A stretch of DNA of 64,000 nt, taken from the NCBI RefSeq assembly GCF_014652095.1, contig NZ_BMYD01000004.1, positions 124,001 to 188,000 of the forward strand, given 5' to 3'. The notes under the pieces are model-generated. The model did not search any database and was not told where the DNA came from. It was given only the letters and a program-made list of their open reading frames with translations. The position numbers and the translations under genes were made by a program. This document shows positions 17,860-27,157 of this stretch, one piece after another. How positions within the stretch are numbered: position 1 is the stretch's first letter; every line of letters begins with the position of its first letter. This DNA is from Cognatilysobacter bugurensis. Lineage in GTDB: Bacteria > Pseudomonadota > Gammaproteobacteria > Xanthomonadales > Xanthomonadaceae.

Positions 17860-18659
17860 TGGGCCGGCGGTTGCGTCCGGGATTGCTGCTGGCGAAGTTG
17901 CTCGCGACGCGCCTGGATGCGCTGGCGGATCGCTTCCATTTGCGCCTGGTCGGTCTGCGGCGCGGCGTCGGGGGTCGGTGCGTCGCCGCGCGGCGTGGGT
18001 GCGGGCGGCGGGATGGGCACGGCGGGCGAGGTGCCGGGCGCGCGCGGCGCTTCGACGATCGGCCGCGGCGGCGGCACGCTGCCGTCGGACGGATTGCCCA
18101 TGCCCGGCGCGTCCGCACGCGGAACAGGCCCGGCCGCCGCGGTCGGCGGTTGCCCGCCCTGACCGTCGAACACGCGCAGCTCAAGCGTGCGCGGACCTTC
18201 CGGGCCCTCGAACACGGCGCTGCGGGGACTCAACGAAGTCAGCCGCCACGCGGGGTGGCTTTCGGGCGCTTCGCCAGCACGCACGCGCACCGAGCGACTG
18301 CCGTCGGGCGGCTGCAGGATCGCGAGCTGCACCGTGGGCGTGATGAGCACGCTGGTCAGACGATAGTCGAACGCGCCCGCCTGGGCCTCGCCGTTGCCGC
18401 CCTGAAGCGAGAACGCCTTGGGCCGGCGGTCGGTGGAGAACAGCGGGCGCGACGCGATTTCGGTGTACTGGCCGGGCGGGCCAAGCCGCTCGGCGGCGGC
18501 CGGACGCAGCGGCGGCAGCGGGCGCAGCAGACCGGCGTCATCCTCAAGCAATTCGATGCGGCCGCCCATGCCGGCGAGCGCGAGCGCCCACGCAAGAACG
18601 GCCCAGCCGGCAAGCGTGCCGAGGAGCCAGGTGCGCGGCGGGGCGTCGTCAAAGCGCAT
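17856..18659 (-). CDS. gspN: type II secretion system protein GspN (XpsN-like)
   Basis: A 267-residue protein with one N-terminal membrane segment (WLLGTLAGWAVLAWALALAG). A periplasmic domain follows (EIASRPLFSTDRRP; RLTSVLITPTVQLAILQPPDG). The tail is Pro/Ala-rich and ends in a basic, Gln-rich helix. The region with SRPLFS and a beta-rich HR-like domain resembles the XpsN/GspC group, which links the inner-membrane assembly to the secretin. Position between gspM and gspD matches xpsN exactly. No separate gspC is present in the cluster, so this protein probably fills that role. The start overlaps gspM by 11 bp. Confidence 0.85.
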   Translation of the reverse strand: MRFDDAPPRTWLLGTLAGWAVLAWALALAGMGGRIELLEDDAGLLRPLPPLRPAAAERLGPPGQYTEIASRPLFSTDRRPKAFSLQGGNGEAQAGAFDYRLTSVLITPTVQLAILQPPDGSRSVRVRAGEAPESHPAWRLTSLSPRSAVFEGPEGPRTLELRVFDGQGGQPPTAAAGPVPRADAPGMGNPSDGSVPPPRPIVEAPRAPGTSPAVPIPPPAPTPRGDAPTPDAAPQTDQAQMEAIRQRIQARREQLRQQQSRTQPPAQ

Positions 18660-19281
18660 CGTCGCCCTCCGCGGTGTCCGCCCGTGTGACCGCCACACCG
18701 GGCCGGAGGTAGCCGAACAGGTCGAAGCTCACGTCCAGCCCGCCCTCGCCGCTCGCTTCACCGCCCGCGCCGAAGAAATGGCGCTGCGCGAGCACGTTGA
18801 GGTTGTCGACGAACAGTCGCGGCGTGCCACTTTCGAGCGAGTGCAGGACGGTCGCGAGCTCCGGCGTGCCGCAGCGCAGGCGCACCTGCACGACGACCCG
18901 CGCATACCGCTCGCGCGAGGGTTCGTTGATCGGCGAGCGGTTCGTGATCGCGCAGCTGCGGTTGCCGGGGCTCGCCTGCGCGACTGCGGTTTCAAGGCGC
19001 TGTACAAGTCCGACCGTCGCAAGCTCGGCGCTCGCCTCCGGCAGGAAACCGGGACGCGTGGAAAGCTGCTGCTTCACCTGGGCGAGGCGTTGAGCAACAA
19101 GCGGCGCTTGCCGCAGTTGCATGCGCTGGCGCAGTTCGCGCTGCTGCAGTGATTCAATGCGCGACTGCACATCGAGCATCGGCGCGGTCCACCACGGGTG
19201 GATCAGCACCGCATACGCAAGCATGAGCGCCGCGAGCAGCAGGCCGAGCGCGAGCCAGCGGTCGCGGTCAGCGGGCGCCAT
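18649..19281 (-). CDS. gspM: type II secretion system protein GspM
   Basis: A 210-residue inner-membrane protein with a short cytoplasmic N-terminus and one membrane segment (WLALGLLLAALMLAYAVLIHP). A helical, Gln/Arg-rich region follows (ESLQQRELRQRMQLRQAPLV), then a ferredoxin-like periplasmic domain (YARVVVQVRLRCGTPELATV). This is the layout of GspM, which pairs with GspL in the assembly platform. The ATG before APADRDRW overlaps the gspL stop by 14 bp; an in-frame ATG 21 bp earlier is possible. Confidence 0.88.
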   Translation of the reverse strand: MAPADRDRWLALGLLLAALMLAYAVLIHPWWTAPMLDVQSRIESLQQRELRQRMQLRQAPLVAQRLAQVKQQLSTRPGFLPEASAELATVGLVQRLETAVAQASPGNRSCAITNRSPINEPSRERYARVVVQVRLRCGTPELATVLHSLESGTPRLFVDNLNVLAQRHFFGAGGEASGEGGLDVSFDLFGYLRPGVAVTRADTAEGDDAL

Positions 19282-20452
19282 CGGCGGCCTCCGGGCGAGC
19301 ATTCGTGGGCTCGGGCGTGAGTTCGGCGGTCAATGTGAACCGGTCGCGGCCGCTGCCGGGATCGGGCATCAAGGCACCGGCGAGCGCGGGCGCGCGCCAC
19401 AGCGGTGAGCCCTGCAGCCGGCTTATGAGCCCGGCAGCCTCGTTGCTGAGACCGATCAGCGTGAGGCGGTCGTTTTCGATCGCGACCTTCTCGAGGTAGG
19501 TGCCATCGGGCAGGCGTCGGCTGAGCTCGTCGAGGATCTCGACGTCGGTCGGGCGCGTGGCGCGCAGGCGCTCTAGGAAGGCCTGGCCTTCGAGCAGCCC
19601 CACGAGCTCGGCGCGGGCGGCGGCCGCGCGTCGCGCGGGTGCGGCGCCCTGTTCGATGCGGGCCTGCAGGCGGTCCGCGGCGTCGCGGCGATTGTCGAGC
19701 AACTGCCACAGCAGCGCCGCGGTCGCGAGCAGCGCGACGGCACCGAGCACGAGGTTGGCGCTGCGCCACGGGTCGACGGTCGCACGGCGCAGCGCCGGCG
19801 GCAGGAGGTTGACCCCGAGCGGCACGCCGTCGGCGCCGGCGACGTCCGCGCCCGCGAGCATGCCGGCGAGCGGGCCGAGCGCCGCGAGCTGAGGGTCGAG
19901 CGCGCTGCGCGGCACGACGACGAGTTCGGCCTCGATCTGGCCGTCGCTGTCGCGCCGGCCCACGATGCGCGCGTCGAACGCGACGGTGTCGGCGGTGAAC
20001 GGCGTCTGGCGCTCGATTTCAAAGCCGACCACGTCGCGCAGCCGGTCCGCCGCGGCAGCGGGTAGGAACAGGCGCCGCCGCAGCCCGTTGGCGGCCGGCA
20101 GCAGCAACCAGCGCGGCAGTTTGGAGGCGCCGGGCGCGAGCAGGTTTGAAAGCGGGTCGATGTTCGGCGGCATCGTGCCGGCCGCGTCGCCGAAGCCCGG
20201 CAGGTGGCCGAGGTCGCGTAAGTCGCCGAGGCGCTGCAGGCGCAGCTGGACCCCGTCGCCCTCGCGCAGCAGCAGCAGGCGGCCGCGGTCCATGCCGAGC
20301 ACCACGCGCATGCGCGGCGGCAGCCACGACAGCAGCGCGCGCGACCACCAGCCGAAGAAGCCGCCCGCGCCGGCGCCCAGCGCAGTGCCGCTGAGGCGGG
20401 CGCCGAGACGTCCGAACCGGTCTTTTAGCCGGCTGTCAGCGAAGCGGTTCAT
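19268..20452 (-). CDS. gspL: type II secretion system protein GspL
   Basis: A 394-residue protein with an actin-like cytoplasmic domain ([40 protein letters not shown], as in PilM/GspL). A membrane segment near 240 ([20 protein letters not shown]) and a PilN-like periplasmic domain follow ([38 protein letters not shown]). GspL recruits the GspE ATPase to the membrane. Unusually, the first 45 residues contain another Gly-rich hydrophobic stretch ([20 protein letters not shown]) before the cytoplasmic domain. An AGGAGG lies 13 bp before the chosen ATG. Confidence 0.9.
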   Translation of the reverse strand: MNRFADSRLKDRFGRLGARLSGTALGAGAGGFFGWWSRALLSWLPPRMRVVLGMDRGRLLLLREGDGVQLRLQRLGDLRDLGHLPGFGDAAGTMPPNIDPLSNLLAPGASKLPRWLLLPAANGLRRRLFLPAAAADRLRDVVGFEIERQTPFTADTVAFDARIVGRRDSDGQIEAELVVVPRSALDPQLAALGPLAGMLAGADVAGADGVPLGVNLLPPALRRATVDPWRSANLVLGAVALLATAALLWQLLDNRRDAADRLQARIEQGAAPARRAAAARAELVGLLEGQAFLERLRATRPTDVEILDELSRRLPDGTYLEKVAIENDRLTLIGLSNEAAGLISRLQGSPLWRAPALAGALMPDPGSGRDRFTLTAELTPEPTNARPEAADGAR

Positions 20453-21338
20453 CGTCTTGCGACCATCCTCCTGAGACCCCTTCTTCCCACCGCAGCGGCG
20501 TGTAGGCAGCACCCGGGATGGTGCTACCCCCGATCCGCACGGTGGCGCGCAGTTCGGCGCGGCGACCGTCCGGGAGACGTGCGCGACTCCGAATACTATA
20601 CGTTCCGCTCGGGCTTCCATTCAGCCAAGCCTCACCGCCCGGCCCGGGCGGCTGACCGCTGCTTGGATCCCACTGTCGACGCTGCGCGTCCACCCGCTCC
20701 CCGTCCAGCCCGAGCGCCGTGAGGACCTCGGCCGAAGCAAACGCGGGCTCCGGCCGCGAACGGCCGCTGTACACGGTCACATGCGGCGCGAGGCTCGCGT
20801 AGACCTCTGGCGTCATGCCGAGTACTTGTTCAAGCTCGGCGATGCTCTCGAACTCCGCGTCCTTCGCGCCGTATGGCAGACCGGCCGCTGCGTAGTCGGG
20901 GTCCTCGCCGCCGCCTGCGGGTTGCGTGAGCGGGTCGGGGTCGCGCCAGTCGACGATCGCAGCGGCGATGCGCCCGGCCTGCGCGGCTTCGACGCCGACT
21001 GCGCGGATCAGGCCCGTCAGCAGCGTCATGTCGGCCTGGTTGATATCGACCTTGCCGTTCTCGTCGATGATCGCGACCTCGACGTCGGCACCGTCGAATG
21101 CCCAGTCGTACGCGCGGCCGTCGGGCCGCCACTGGCGGCGCGGCTCGGTGATCGCGAGCCGCATCAGCGCGTACTCGAGCCCCGCGCGCGCCGCGGTGCC
21201 GGCCTCGATGCCGCCCACGAGCACACGCCCCTGCAGGTGTTCGACGCGCGCCACAAGCGCGAAGCCACCCACGAGCGCGGTCAGCAGCGCGACCAGCCAG
21301 AGCACGAGCAGCAGCGCGGCGCCGCGCATCCGCGTCAC
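20436..21338 (-). CDS. gspK: type II secretion minor pseudopilin GspK
   Basis: A 300-residue minor pseudopilin thought to cap the pseudopilus tip. The hydrophobic N-terminal helix starts [20 protein letters not shown]. It lacks the Glu at position +5, as is usual for GspK. The large helical domain contains [34 protein letters not shown] and two helix-hairpin-like blocks. The chosen start is a GTG overlapping the gspJ stop (GTGA); an ATG three codons later is possible. Its 3' end overlaps gspL by 17 bp. Confidence 0.9.
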   Translation of the reverse strand: MTRMRGAALLLVLWLVALLTALVGGFALVARVEHLQGRVLVGGIEAGTAARAGLEYALMRLAITEPRRQWRPDGRAYDWAFDGADVEVAIIDENGKVDINQADMTLLTGLIRAVGVEAAQAGRIAAAIVDWRDPDPLTQPAGGGEDPDYAAAGLPYGAKDAEFESIAELEQVLGMTPEVYASLAPHVTVYSGRSRPEPAFASAEVLTALGLDGERVDAQRRQWDPSSGQPPGPGGEAWLNGSPSGTYSIRSRARLPDGRRAELRATVRIGGSTIPGAAYTPLRWEEGVSGGWSQDDEPLR

Positions 21339-22030
21339 GGCGCCACCCCAAAACTGTCGGCGCCGGCCGCGAGCGGCAGGGACACCACGATCGGCGGCCA
21401 GTCGCGGCCGTCGAGGTCGCGCATCGTGATCTCGACGAGCAACGGCAATTGCTCTGGCGTGCGCCACTCGTCCTGCCAAGGCCCCAGCCGCCCGTCGGCG
21501 TTTATCGCGCGATAGCGAAAGCGTGCGGATTCGAGATCGTCGACGAGCACTTCAGGCGGCGGCACCTGCTCATCGACCACCTCGCCCGCCTGGACCATGC
21601 GCAGGTCCACGGTCACCCGGCGGCCTTCGCCGGCCTCCTCGATCGCGAACTCATGCAGGTATGGCCCGCCGCGTCCGAGGTAGTTCGGCAGGTCGGCGAC
21701 GAAACGCATGCGGTCTGCTGTGCCGACGAAGCGCTGCGGCAGTGCGCTCGACTCCTCGGTGTCGAACGCGATTGCACGCGCCCCGGTCAGGCGCGTGCGC
21801 AGGAACCCTTCGACCGCCCGCAGCCGCTCGCTGTGCGCGGCCATCGCCTCGCCGCGCGTCACGCTACGCGTCGCGGCGACCAGCGTCGCGAATGCGAGCG
21901 CGAGGCCCGCCGCGAGCAGCACGGTCGCGAGCAGCACTTCGACGAGCGTAAAACCGCGTGCACGGCTCGCAGAACGCCCGCTACGTGCGCACCCCGATGC
22001 GGTGCGAATATCCGGCCGCGCGCACTTCAC
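21335..22030 (-). CDS. gspJ: type II secretion minor pseudopilin GspJ
   Basis: A 231-residue prepilin-like protein. The peptidase site is [19 protein letters not shown], with Glu at +5. The beta-rich C-terminal domain contains [20 protein letters not shown] and [19 protein letters not shown], typical of GspJ. The GTG start overlaps the gspI stop (GTGA). This gives a leader of about 31 residues before the cleavage site, longer than the usual 6-20. No closer in-frame ATG was seen. Confidence 0.9.
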   Translation of the reverse strand: MKCARPDIRTASGCARSGRSASRARGFTLVEVLLATVLLAAGLALAFATLVAATRSVTRGEAMAAHSERLRAVEGFLRTRLTGARAIAFDTEESSALPQRFVGTADRMRFVADLPNYLGRGGPYLHEFAIEEAGEGRRVTVDLRMVQAGEVVDEQVPPPEVLVDDLESARFRYRAINADGRLGPWQDEWRTPEQLPLLVEITMRDLDGRDWPPIVVSLPLAAGADSFGVAP

Positions 22031-22509
22031 GGCAGCGTCGCCTCGATGCCAGCTGCCTGCATCCGCAGCGTGCGCAGCTGCAGCCGTTCGCGCGGGCCGC
22101 CGTCGCCCCACTGCAACGCGAGGCGGACGTCGAGCAGCTGCGGCGCCGCCGGGTCCACCGGGCCACCGGTCGCGGCCGGATCACGCCAGCGCTCGACGTC
22201 GAGCGTCCACCGATAACGGCCGTCTTCGATTTCGCCGCTACGCGTGCCGGTGCGCAGCGGCTCGCCGACGCCGACCTGGTCGATCAATGTGCGCGCATGC
22301 AATGCGGCACGCCCGCGGTCGGCCGCGCCGCGCACCTGCCGAAGCGAGCCCGACAGCGCCCCCAGCAACAAGGTGAGCGCGAGTGCGAGCAGCGCAAACG
22401 CGGCAATGACTTCGATCAGCGTGTAGCCGCGCTGCGCACGTGCGCCTACCGCCGTGGTCGGTCTGTGAGGCAGACGCCGAACGACCTCCATCGAAGAACG
22501 GCCGCTCAC
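22027..22509 (-). CDS. gspI: type II secretion minor pseudopilin GspI
   Basis: A 160-residue minor pseudopilin. The prepilin peptidase site is QRG-YTLIEVIAAFALLALAL with Glu +5. After it come the family-like LTLLLGALSGSLRQVR and RYRWTLDVERWRD. GspI nucleates the tip complex with GspJ and GspK. The ATG overlaps the gspH stop by 4 bp. The leader is 27 residues, again rather long. Confidence 0.9.
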   Translation of the reverse strand: MSGRSSMEVVRRLPHRPTTAVGARAQRGYTLIEVIAAFALLALALTLLLGALSGSLRQVRGAADRGRAALHARTLIDQVGVGEPLRTGTRSGEIEDGRYRWTLDVERWRDPAATGGPVDPAAPQLLDVRLALQWGDGGPRERLQLRTLRMQAAGIEATLP

Positions 22510-23105
22510 GGCCGGTCCTGCGCGCGCTGCAGCTTCACGCGCCCGGTCAGCCAGGCGACGTCGACGTTCCAGCCGGCGCCGTCGCGATGCAACTGCACGC
22601 GGCCTCCAGTGGAAGCGCCGTCGGGGAAAAACACGATCGCGCCCTCGCCGCGCGACGGCTGCACCTGGCGCGCGCCGAAGAACCGGATGCCGAGCGCCTC
22701 GGGAATCTCGCCGTTGCGGCCTGAAGGCGCAGTCCAGCGATGGGCGCCGGGATCGATCACGAAGCGCTGCGGCTCACCGGTCGCGATCGCATGGGTGCGC
22801 GTGAAGCGCAGCTGCGCCGCGATGTCCTTGGCCGATGAGCGCAGCTGCAGGCCGGCAAAGCCACCGCCGAGCGCCGCCGCGGCGAGCACGCTGGTCGCTG
22901 CAATGAGCGCCACGACGAGCAGCACCTCGAGCAGCGAAACGCCGCGGGCGGCGCTGCGCCCGCGAGAACCCGGCACGCGGCGGCGCGCGAATGACGGCGA
23001 GCGCACGCTGGCGATCTGCGACGCGAGCGGCGCCCGGCGCCCGTCGCGCCGGCGCGCGCCCGCACACGCGTCATGCGCTGCAGCGATCGCAGGCGGAGCG
23101 CTCAT
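22506..23105 (-). CDS. gspH: type II secretion minor pseudopilin GspH
   Basis: A minor pseudopilin with the peptidase site AARG-VSLLEVLLVVALIAA (Glu +5) and a GspH-type beta domain (LRSSAKDIAAQLRFTRTHAI; GAIVFFPDGASTGGRVQLH, a well-conserved GspH block). The first ATG gives 199 residues with an unusually long, Arg-rich leader of about 55 residues. An internal GTG could give a shorter one, so the start is uncertain. It follows gspG by 10 bp. Confidence 0.88.
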   Translation of the reverse strand: MSAPPAIAAAHDACAGARRRDGRRAPLASQIASVRSPSFARRRVPGSRGRSAARGVSLLEVLLVVALIAATSVLAAAALGGGFAGLQLRSSAKDIAAQLRFTRTHAIATGEPQRFVIDPGAHRWTAPSGRNGEIPEALGIRFFGARQVQPSRGEGAIVFFPDGASTGGRVQLHRDGAGWNVDVAWLTGRVKLQRAQDRP

Positions 23106-23115
23106 GCGCGTGCGG

Positions 23116-23553
23116 TCATTCGTAGGCGATGTCGGCGTCGTAGCTGTCGCCGCCCGCCTGGCCGTCCTTGCCGAGGATCACGAGGTCGAAATCGCGACCG
23201 TCGGCACCGGGCGCGCGGTACTGCACGTCATGGCCCCACGGGTCCTTCAGTTCGGCCGACTTCGCGTACGGGCCCAGCCAGCCGCTCGCATCGGCGGGCT
23301 GGCTGGCGAGCGCTTCGAGCGACGGCGGCAGGCGGCCGGTGTCGAGCCGGTACGACTCCACCTTGCCGGCAAGCGTCTGGATCTGCGACTTGGCGAGGTT
23401 CGCCTTTGCGCGGTCGGCTCCGCCGAGCACGCGGCTGCCGACGAACGTGAGCACCGCGCCGATCAGCACGATGACGATGATGATTTCGATCAGGCTCATG
23501 CCGCGCTGCAGCGCCGGCGACGGGGAACGGGTGCGGGATCGGAGATTGCGCAT
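23116..23553 (-). CDS. gspG: type II secretion major pseudopilin GspG
   Basis: The major subunit of the pseudopilus that pushes substrates through the secretin. With the chosen ATG it is 145 residues, with an 18-residue leader. Cleavage at QRG-MSLIEIIIVIVLIGAVL leaves Met at +1 and Glu at +5. The globular part has the GspG blocks LAKSQIQTLAGKVESYRLDT, GWLGPYAKSAELKDPWGHD and the calcium-site loop GKDGQAGGDSYDADI. An in-frame ATG 75 bp further upstream would extend the leader and is less likely. It starts a second set of tightly packed genes after a 524-bp gap from gspF. Confidence 0.95.
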   Translation of the reverse strand: MRNLRSRTRSPSPALQRGMSLIEIIIVIVLIGAVLTFVGSRVLGGADRAKANLAKSQIQTLAGKVESYRLDTGRLPPSLEALASQPADASGWLGPYAKSAELKDPWGHDVQYRAPGADGRDFDLVILGKDGQAGGDSYDADIAYE

Positions 23554-24077
23554 GGAGTAATCCGGATTGGGGGTGGCCGGGAATCGCGCTCGCACCGGGC
23601 GAGCGCGGGACGGACTGCATTGGATCATGCACGCGAGTGTGGGTTCCCCGCCATGACCGACGCATGTCCCGACAGAACGGGGCAGGCGCGTGGCGCAGGT
23701 CGTTATCGAAACGTTAGCGGGGTTGCGGGCGTGTCGACGCTCGAATCATGACGCGCGGCGCTCACTGTTTCAGGAGCGCCGACAACGACGATTCGACGAA
23801 GACGGCAGTCGCTTTGTGTGGCGCGGATCCACGTAGCGACAACGCCATGCATGCATTGCGCCTCCGATTCGGACATTCACACTGCGACCTGCGCGACCTG
23901 CGCGACCTGCGGACGATCGCGCACCGGACGCGCGGCGGTGCAGCGACTTTCTCCAGTCGACGCAGCGCCCCACGCGCGGACCGACCGCAACGGTGCCGAC
24001 CTGCCTCAGCCGGACTAACGTCGGCGCATCGGGCACTCGCTGATGCGAAGCTCCTGAACCGCTGCGAACGCTCCGGC
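23554..24077. other. intergenic region between gspF and gspG
   Basis: A 524-bp gap inside an otherwise tightly packed operon. I see no convincing gene: open frames here lack family blocks, signal peptides or ribosome sites. It contains three perfect tandem copies of the 9-mer GCGACCTGC (23884-23910) and the 10-bp palindrome ATGCATGCAT (23847-23856). A separate promoter for gspG onward is plausible but none was clearly recognised. Confidence 0.6.
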
Positions 24078-25295
24078 TCACCCGATCGCGTTGGTGAGGT
24101 CGTACAGCGGAGTGAGCACTGCGAGCACCACCACGCCGACCGCGGCCGCGAGCACGATCGTCACGATCGGCACGAGCGCGGCGAGCATGCGGTCGAGCGC
24201 GATCGCGGTCTCGTGCTCGAAGGTTTCAGCGGTTTTCACGAGCATCGTGTCGAGCGCGCCGGACTCTTCGCCGACCTGGATCATCTGCAGCGCAAGTCGC
24301 GGAAAGCGCTTGCCGCGCGCAAGCGCGTTGGACAGCGACACACCGTTTTTGACTTCTTCCGCCGCGGCGTCGACGTCGTCCGCGAGCACCCGGTTGCCGA
24401 GCACGTTGCGGCCGATGCCGAGCGCGGTGAGCAGCGGCACGCCGTTGCGCACGAGCGTGCCGAGCGTGCGTGCGAGGCGCGCGGTCTCGATGCGCGCAAC
24501 AAGGCCGCCGGTGAAGCGTCGACGCAGCAACCAGGCGTCGAACGCGGCGCGGAATGCGGGGTCGCGCCGCTTACGGTCAAACCACCACAGCGCGAGGGCC
24601 GGCACGGCCACCAGCACGATCCACCAGTCGCGCACGAACAGACCCACGCCCAGCACGATCTGCGTGAACAGCGGCAATTCGGCATCCAGGCTTTCGTACA
24701 TCTGCGCGAACTGCGGCACCACGTAACCGAGCAGGAACAGCAGGCTCAGGCCGACCATCACCAGCAGGATCGCGGGGTAGATCAGCGCGTTGACGACGCG
24801 GCCCTGCAGCGCGCGTGACCGTTCCAAGTACTCGGCCAAGCGCGAGAGCGTTTCCTGCAGGCTGCCACCCGCCTCGCCCGCGCGCACCATGTTGATGTAC
24901 AGCCGCGAGAACGTGCCGTGCTGGCGCTCGAGCGCGGCCGACAGCGACGCGCCGCCGCGCACCGCATCGCGCACGTCGGCAACCGTGCGCTTGGCGGCCT
25001 CGTCCTCGGGCAGCTCGAGCAGGATTGTCAGCGCGCGGTCGAGCGGCTGGCCGGCACCGAGCAGGATCGCGAGCTGCTGCGTGAACTGCACGAGCCGCGC
25101 GCCGGCGAATGACTTCGGCTTGAACAGGCCCTTCCAGACGGACGCCGCGCTCGCCTCGCTCGCGAGCTTCGCTTCCACCGGCAGGTGGCCCTGCTCCTGC
25201 AGCCGCTGCACCACCTCGGTCGGCGCGGCCGCCTCCATCTGCCCGTCGAGCAGCTCGCCGCGCGCATTGAGAGCCTTGTAGTGATAGAGCGGCAT
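24078..25295 (-). CDS. gspF: type II secretion inner-membrane platform protein GspF
   Basis: GspF is the polytopic core of the assembly platform. The 405-residue protein starts MPLYHYKALNARGELLDGQ and has two repeated GspF domains: LVQFTQQLAILLGAGQPLDR with YINMVRAGEAGGSLQETLSR, and TLGTLVRNGVPLLTALGIGR with ALQMIQVGEESGALDTMLVK. Membrane segments lie near 170-190, 220-240 and at the C-terminus (ALVPIVTIVLAAAVGVVVLA). It is preceded by gspE with a 41-bp gap. Confidence 0.96.
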   Translation of the reverse strand: MPLYHYKALNARGELLDGQMEAAAPTEVVQRLQEQGHLPVEAKLASEASAASVWKGLFKPKSFAGARLVQFTQQLAILLGAGQPLDRALTILLELPEDEAAKRTVADVRDAVRGGASLSAALERQHGTFSRLYINMVRAGEAGGSLQETLSRLAEYLERSRALQGRVVNALIYPAILLVMVGLSLLFLLGYVVPQFAQMYESLDAELPLFTQIVLGVGLFVRDWWIVLVAVPALALWWFDRKRRDPAFRAAFDAWLLRRRFTGGLVARIETARLARTLGTLVRNGVPLLTALGIGRNVLGNRVLADDVDAAAEEVKNGVSLSNALARGKRFPRLALQMIQVGEESGALDTMLVKTAETFEHETAIALDRMLAALVPIVTIVLAAAVGVVVLAVLTPLYDLTNAIG

Positions 25296-25336
25296 GGCGA
25301 GTTACCCGCGCACCGTCGGATCGGACGCGCCGCGGC

Positions 25337-27064
25337 TCACGCGTCCTCCGTCACGCGCAGCACTTCCTCGATCGTCGTCATGCCGGCGAGCGCCTTGATG
25401 ATGCCGTCCTCGTACATGGTGCGCATGCCGGCCGAACGCGCGAGCTGTTCGAGCTCGCCCATGCCCGCGTGGCGCATGACGCCGCGGCGGATCTCGTCGT
25501 TCATGACGAGGAACTCCATGATCGTCGTGCGCCCCAGGTAACCGGTCGGCGACAGCTCCGATGGCCGCGGGTGGAACAGGAAGATCTCGCCCTCGGGCTG
25601 GTATCGGCGCAGGTCGAACTTCTCGATTTCCTCAGGCGATGCCGGGTAGCGCTGGGCATGCAGTGGCTCGAGACGACGCACGAGGCGCTGGGCAAGGATG
25701 CCGTTGACCGTCGACGTGAGCAGGTAGTCCTCGACGCCCATGTCGAGCAGGCGCGTGATGCCGCCGGCGGCGTTGTTCGTGTGCAGCGTGGAGAGCACGA
25801 GGTGGCCAGTCAGCGCGGACTGGATCGCGATGCGCGCGGTTTCCAGATCGCGCATTTCGCCGATCATGATGATGTCCGGGTCCTGGCGCACGATCGAGCG
25901 CAGCGCATGCGCAAAATCCAGGCCGATCTGCGGTTTGGCCTGGATCTGGTTGATGCCCTCGATCTGGTATTCGACCGGATCCTCGACGGTGATGATCTTC
26001 ACGTCGGAGGTGTTGAGCTTGCTCAGCGCGGTGTACAGCGTGGTCGTCTTGCCCGAGCCGGTCGGGCCGGTGACGAGCAGGATGCCGTGCGGCTGCTCGA
26101 GCACCTTCTGGAACTGCGGCAGGAAATTGTCGGTGAAGCCCAGGCGCTCGAAATCGAACACCACGGTTTCGCGGTCGAGCAGTCGCATCACCACCGACTC
26201 GCCGTGCGAGGTCGGCATCGTGCTCACGCGCAGGTCGAGCTCCTTGCCCTGCACGCGCAGCATGATGCGGCCGTCCTGCGGCAGGCGGCGCTCGGCGATG
26301 TTGAGCTTGGCCATGATCTTGATGCGGCTGATCACGGCGGCCGTGAGATTGGCCGGCGGGCTTTCGCCTTCCTGCAGCACGCCGTCGATGCGGTAGCGCA
26401 CCTTGAGCCGGTTTTCGAACGGCTCGATGTGGATGTCCGACGCGCGGAACTCGACGGCGCGCTGGATGACGAGGTTTACGAGCCGGATCACCGGCGCTTC
26501 GGATGCGAGGTCGCGCAAGTGCTCGACATCGTCGAGATCACCGCCGCCCTCACCCTCGGCGGTCTCGACGATCGCGCCCATCGCGCTGCGGCCCTGGCCG
26601 TACCAGCGCTCGATGAGGTCGTCGATTTCCGACCGCAGCCCCACGTGCACGCGCACATCGCGCCCGGTCGCCAGACGCACCGCGTCGAGCGTGTAGGCGT
26701 CGTGCGGGTCGGCCGCGAGCACGTCGACGGTCTGCGCCGACTCCATGAGCGGGCAGACGTGAAACTGCTTCATGAACTTCTGCGTGAGCGCCACGCCGTC
26801 GGGCGGCAGCTCCGGTGCGTCCTTGACGCTCGTCAGCGGCAGCCCCAGCACCTCGGCGACGGTCTCGGCGTGGTCGCGCTCGGACACCAGGCCCAAGCGA
26901 CCGAGCAGCGCGAGCAGGTCACCGCCGGTCTCGGCCTGCAGGCGCCGCGCCCGGACCAGATCGGTGTCCTTGAGGCGCCCTTTTGCGAGCAGCGCGTCGA
27001 CGATGCGCTCGTCGGCCGCGGCCTCGGGCGGGAGCACGGCGGAATCGTTGGCAACTGCGTTCAC
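25337..27064 (-). CDS. gspE: type II secretion ATPase GspE, lacking the zinc tetracysteine motif
   Basis: The cytoplasmic ATPase that drives pseudopilus assembly. The 575-residue protein has an N-terminal T2SSE domain (about 1-150) and a RecA-like ATPase domain. The latter shows Walker A GPTGSGKTTTLY, the Asp box VEDPVEYQIEGINQIQ, Walker B QDPDIIMIGEMRD and the His box LTGHLVLSTLHTNNA. Relatives such as EpsE/PulE carry two CxxC pairs between the His box and RGRT. Here that stretch (RRLEPLHAQRYPAS to TGYLGRTTI) has no cysteine, and the whole protein has only one. The start is GTG with GGAGG 6 bp upstream. Confidence 0.95.
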   Translation of the reverse strand: MNAVANDSAVLPPEAAADERIVDALLAKGRLKDTDLVRARRLQAETGGDLLALLGRLGLVSERDHAETVAEVLGLPLTSVKDAPELPPDGVALTQKFMKQFHVCPLMESAQTVDVLAADPHDAYTLDAVRLATGRDVRVHVGLRSEIDDLIERWYGQGRSAMGAIVETAEGEGGGDLDDVEHLRDLASEAPVIRLVNLVIQRAVEFRASDIHIEPFENRLKVRYRIDGVLQEGESPPANLTAAVISRIKIMAKLNIAERRLPQDGRIMLRVQGKELDLRVSTMPTSHGESVVMRLLDRETVVFDFERLGFTDNFLPQFQKVLEQPHGILLVTGPTGSGKTTTLYTALSKLNTSDVKIITVEDPVEYQIEGINQIQAKPQIGLDFAHALRSIVRQDPDIIMIGEMRDLETARIAIQSALTGHLVLSTLHTNNAAGGITRLLDMGVEDYLLTSTVNGILAQRLVRRLEPLHAQRYPASPEEIEKFDLRRYQPEGEIFLFHPRPSELSPTGYLGRTTIMEFLVMNDEIRRGVMRHAGMGELEQLARSAGMRTMYEDGIIKALAGMTTIEEVLRVTEDA

Positions 27065-27157
27065 GGCGACCTCCAGGAGGGCATCGACTCTAGCAGCACC
27101 GGCGGTCGCGTCGTGTGGTGCAGCCGGCGGCGCCTCGCAGCGCAGCCGGGCGTGCGT

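Noticed and set aside
23770-24081. A 103-codon minus-strand frame in the gspF-gspG gap
   Set aside because: Ser/Arg-rich translation, crosses the 9-bp tandem repeats, no ribosome site or signal and no family resemblance.
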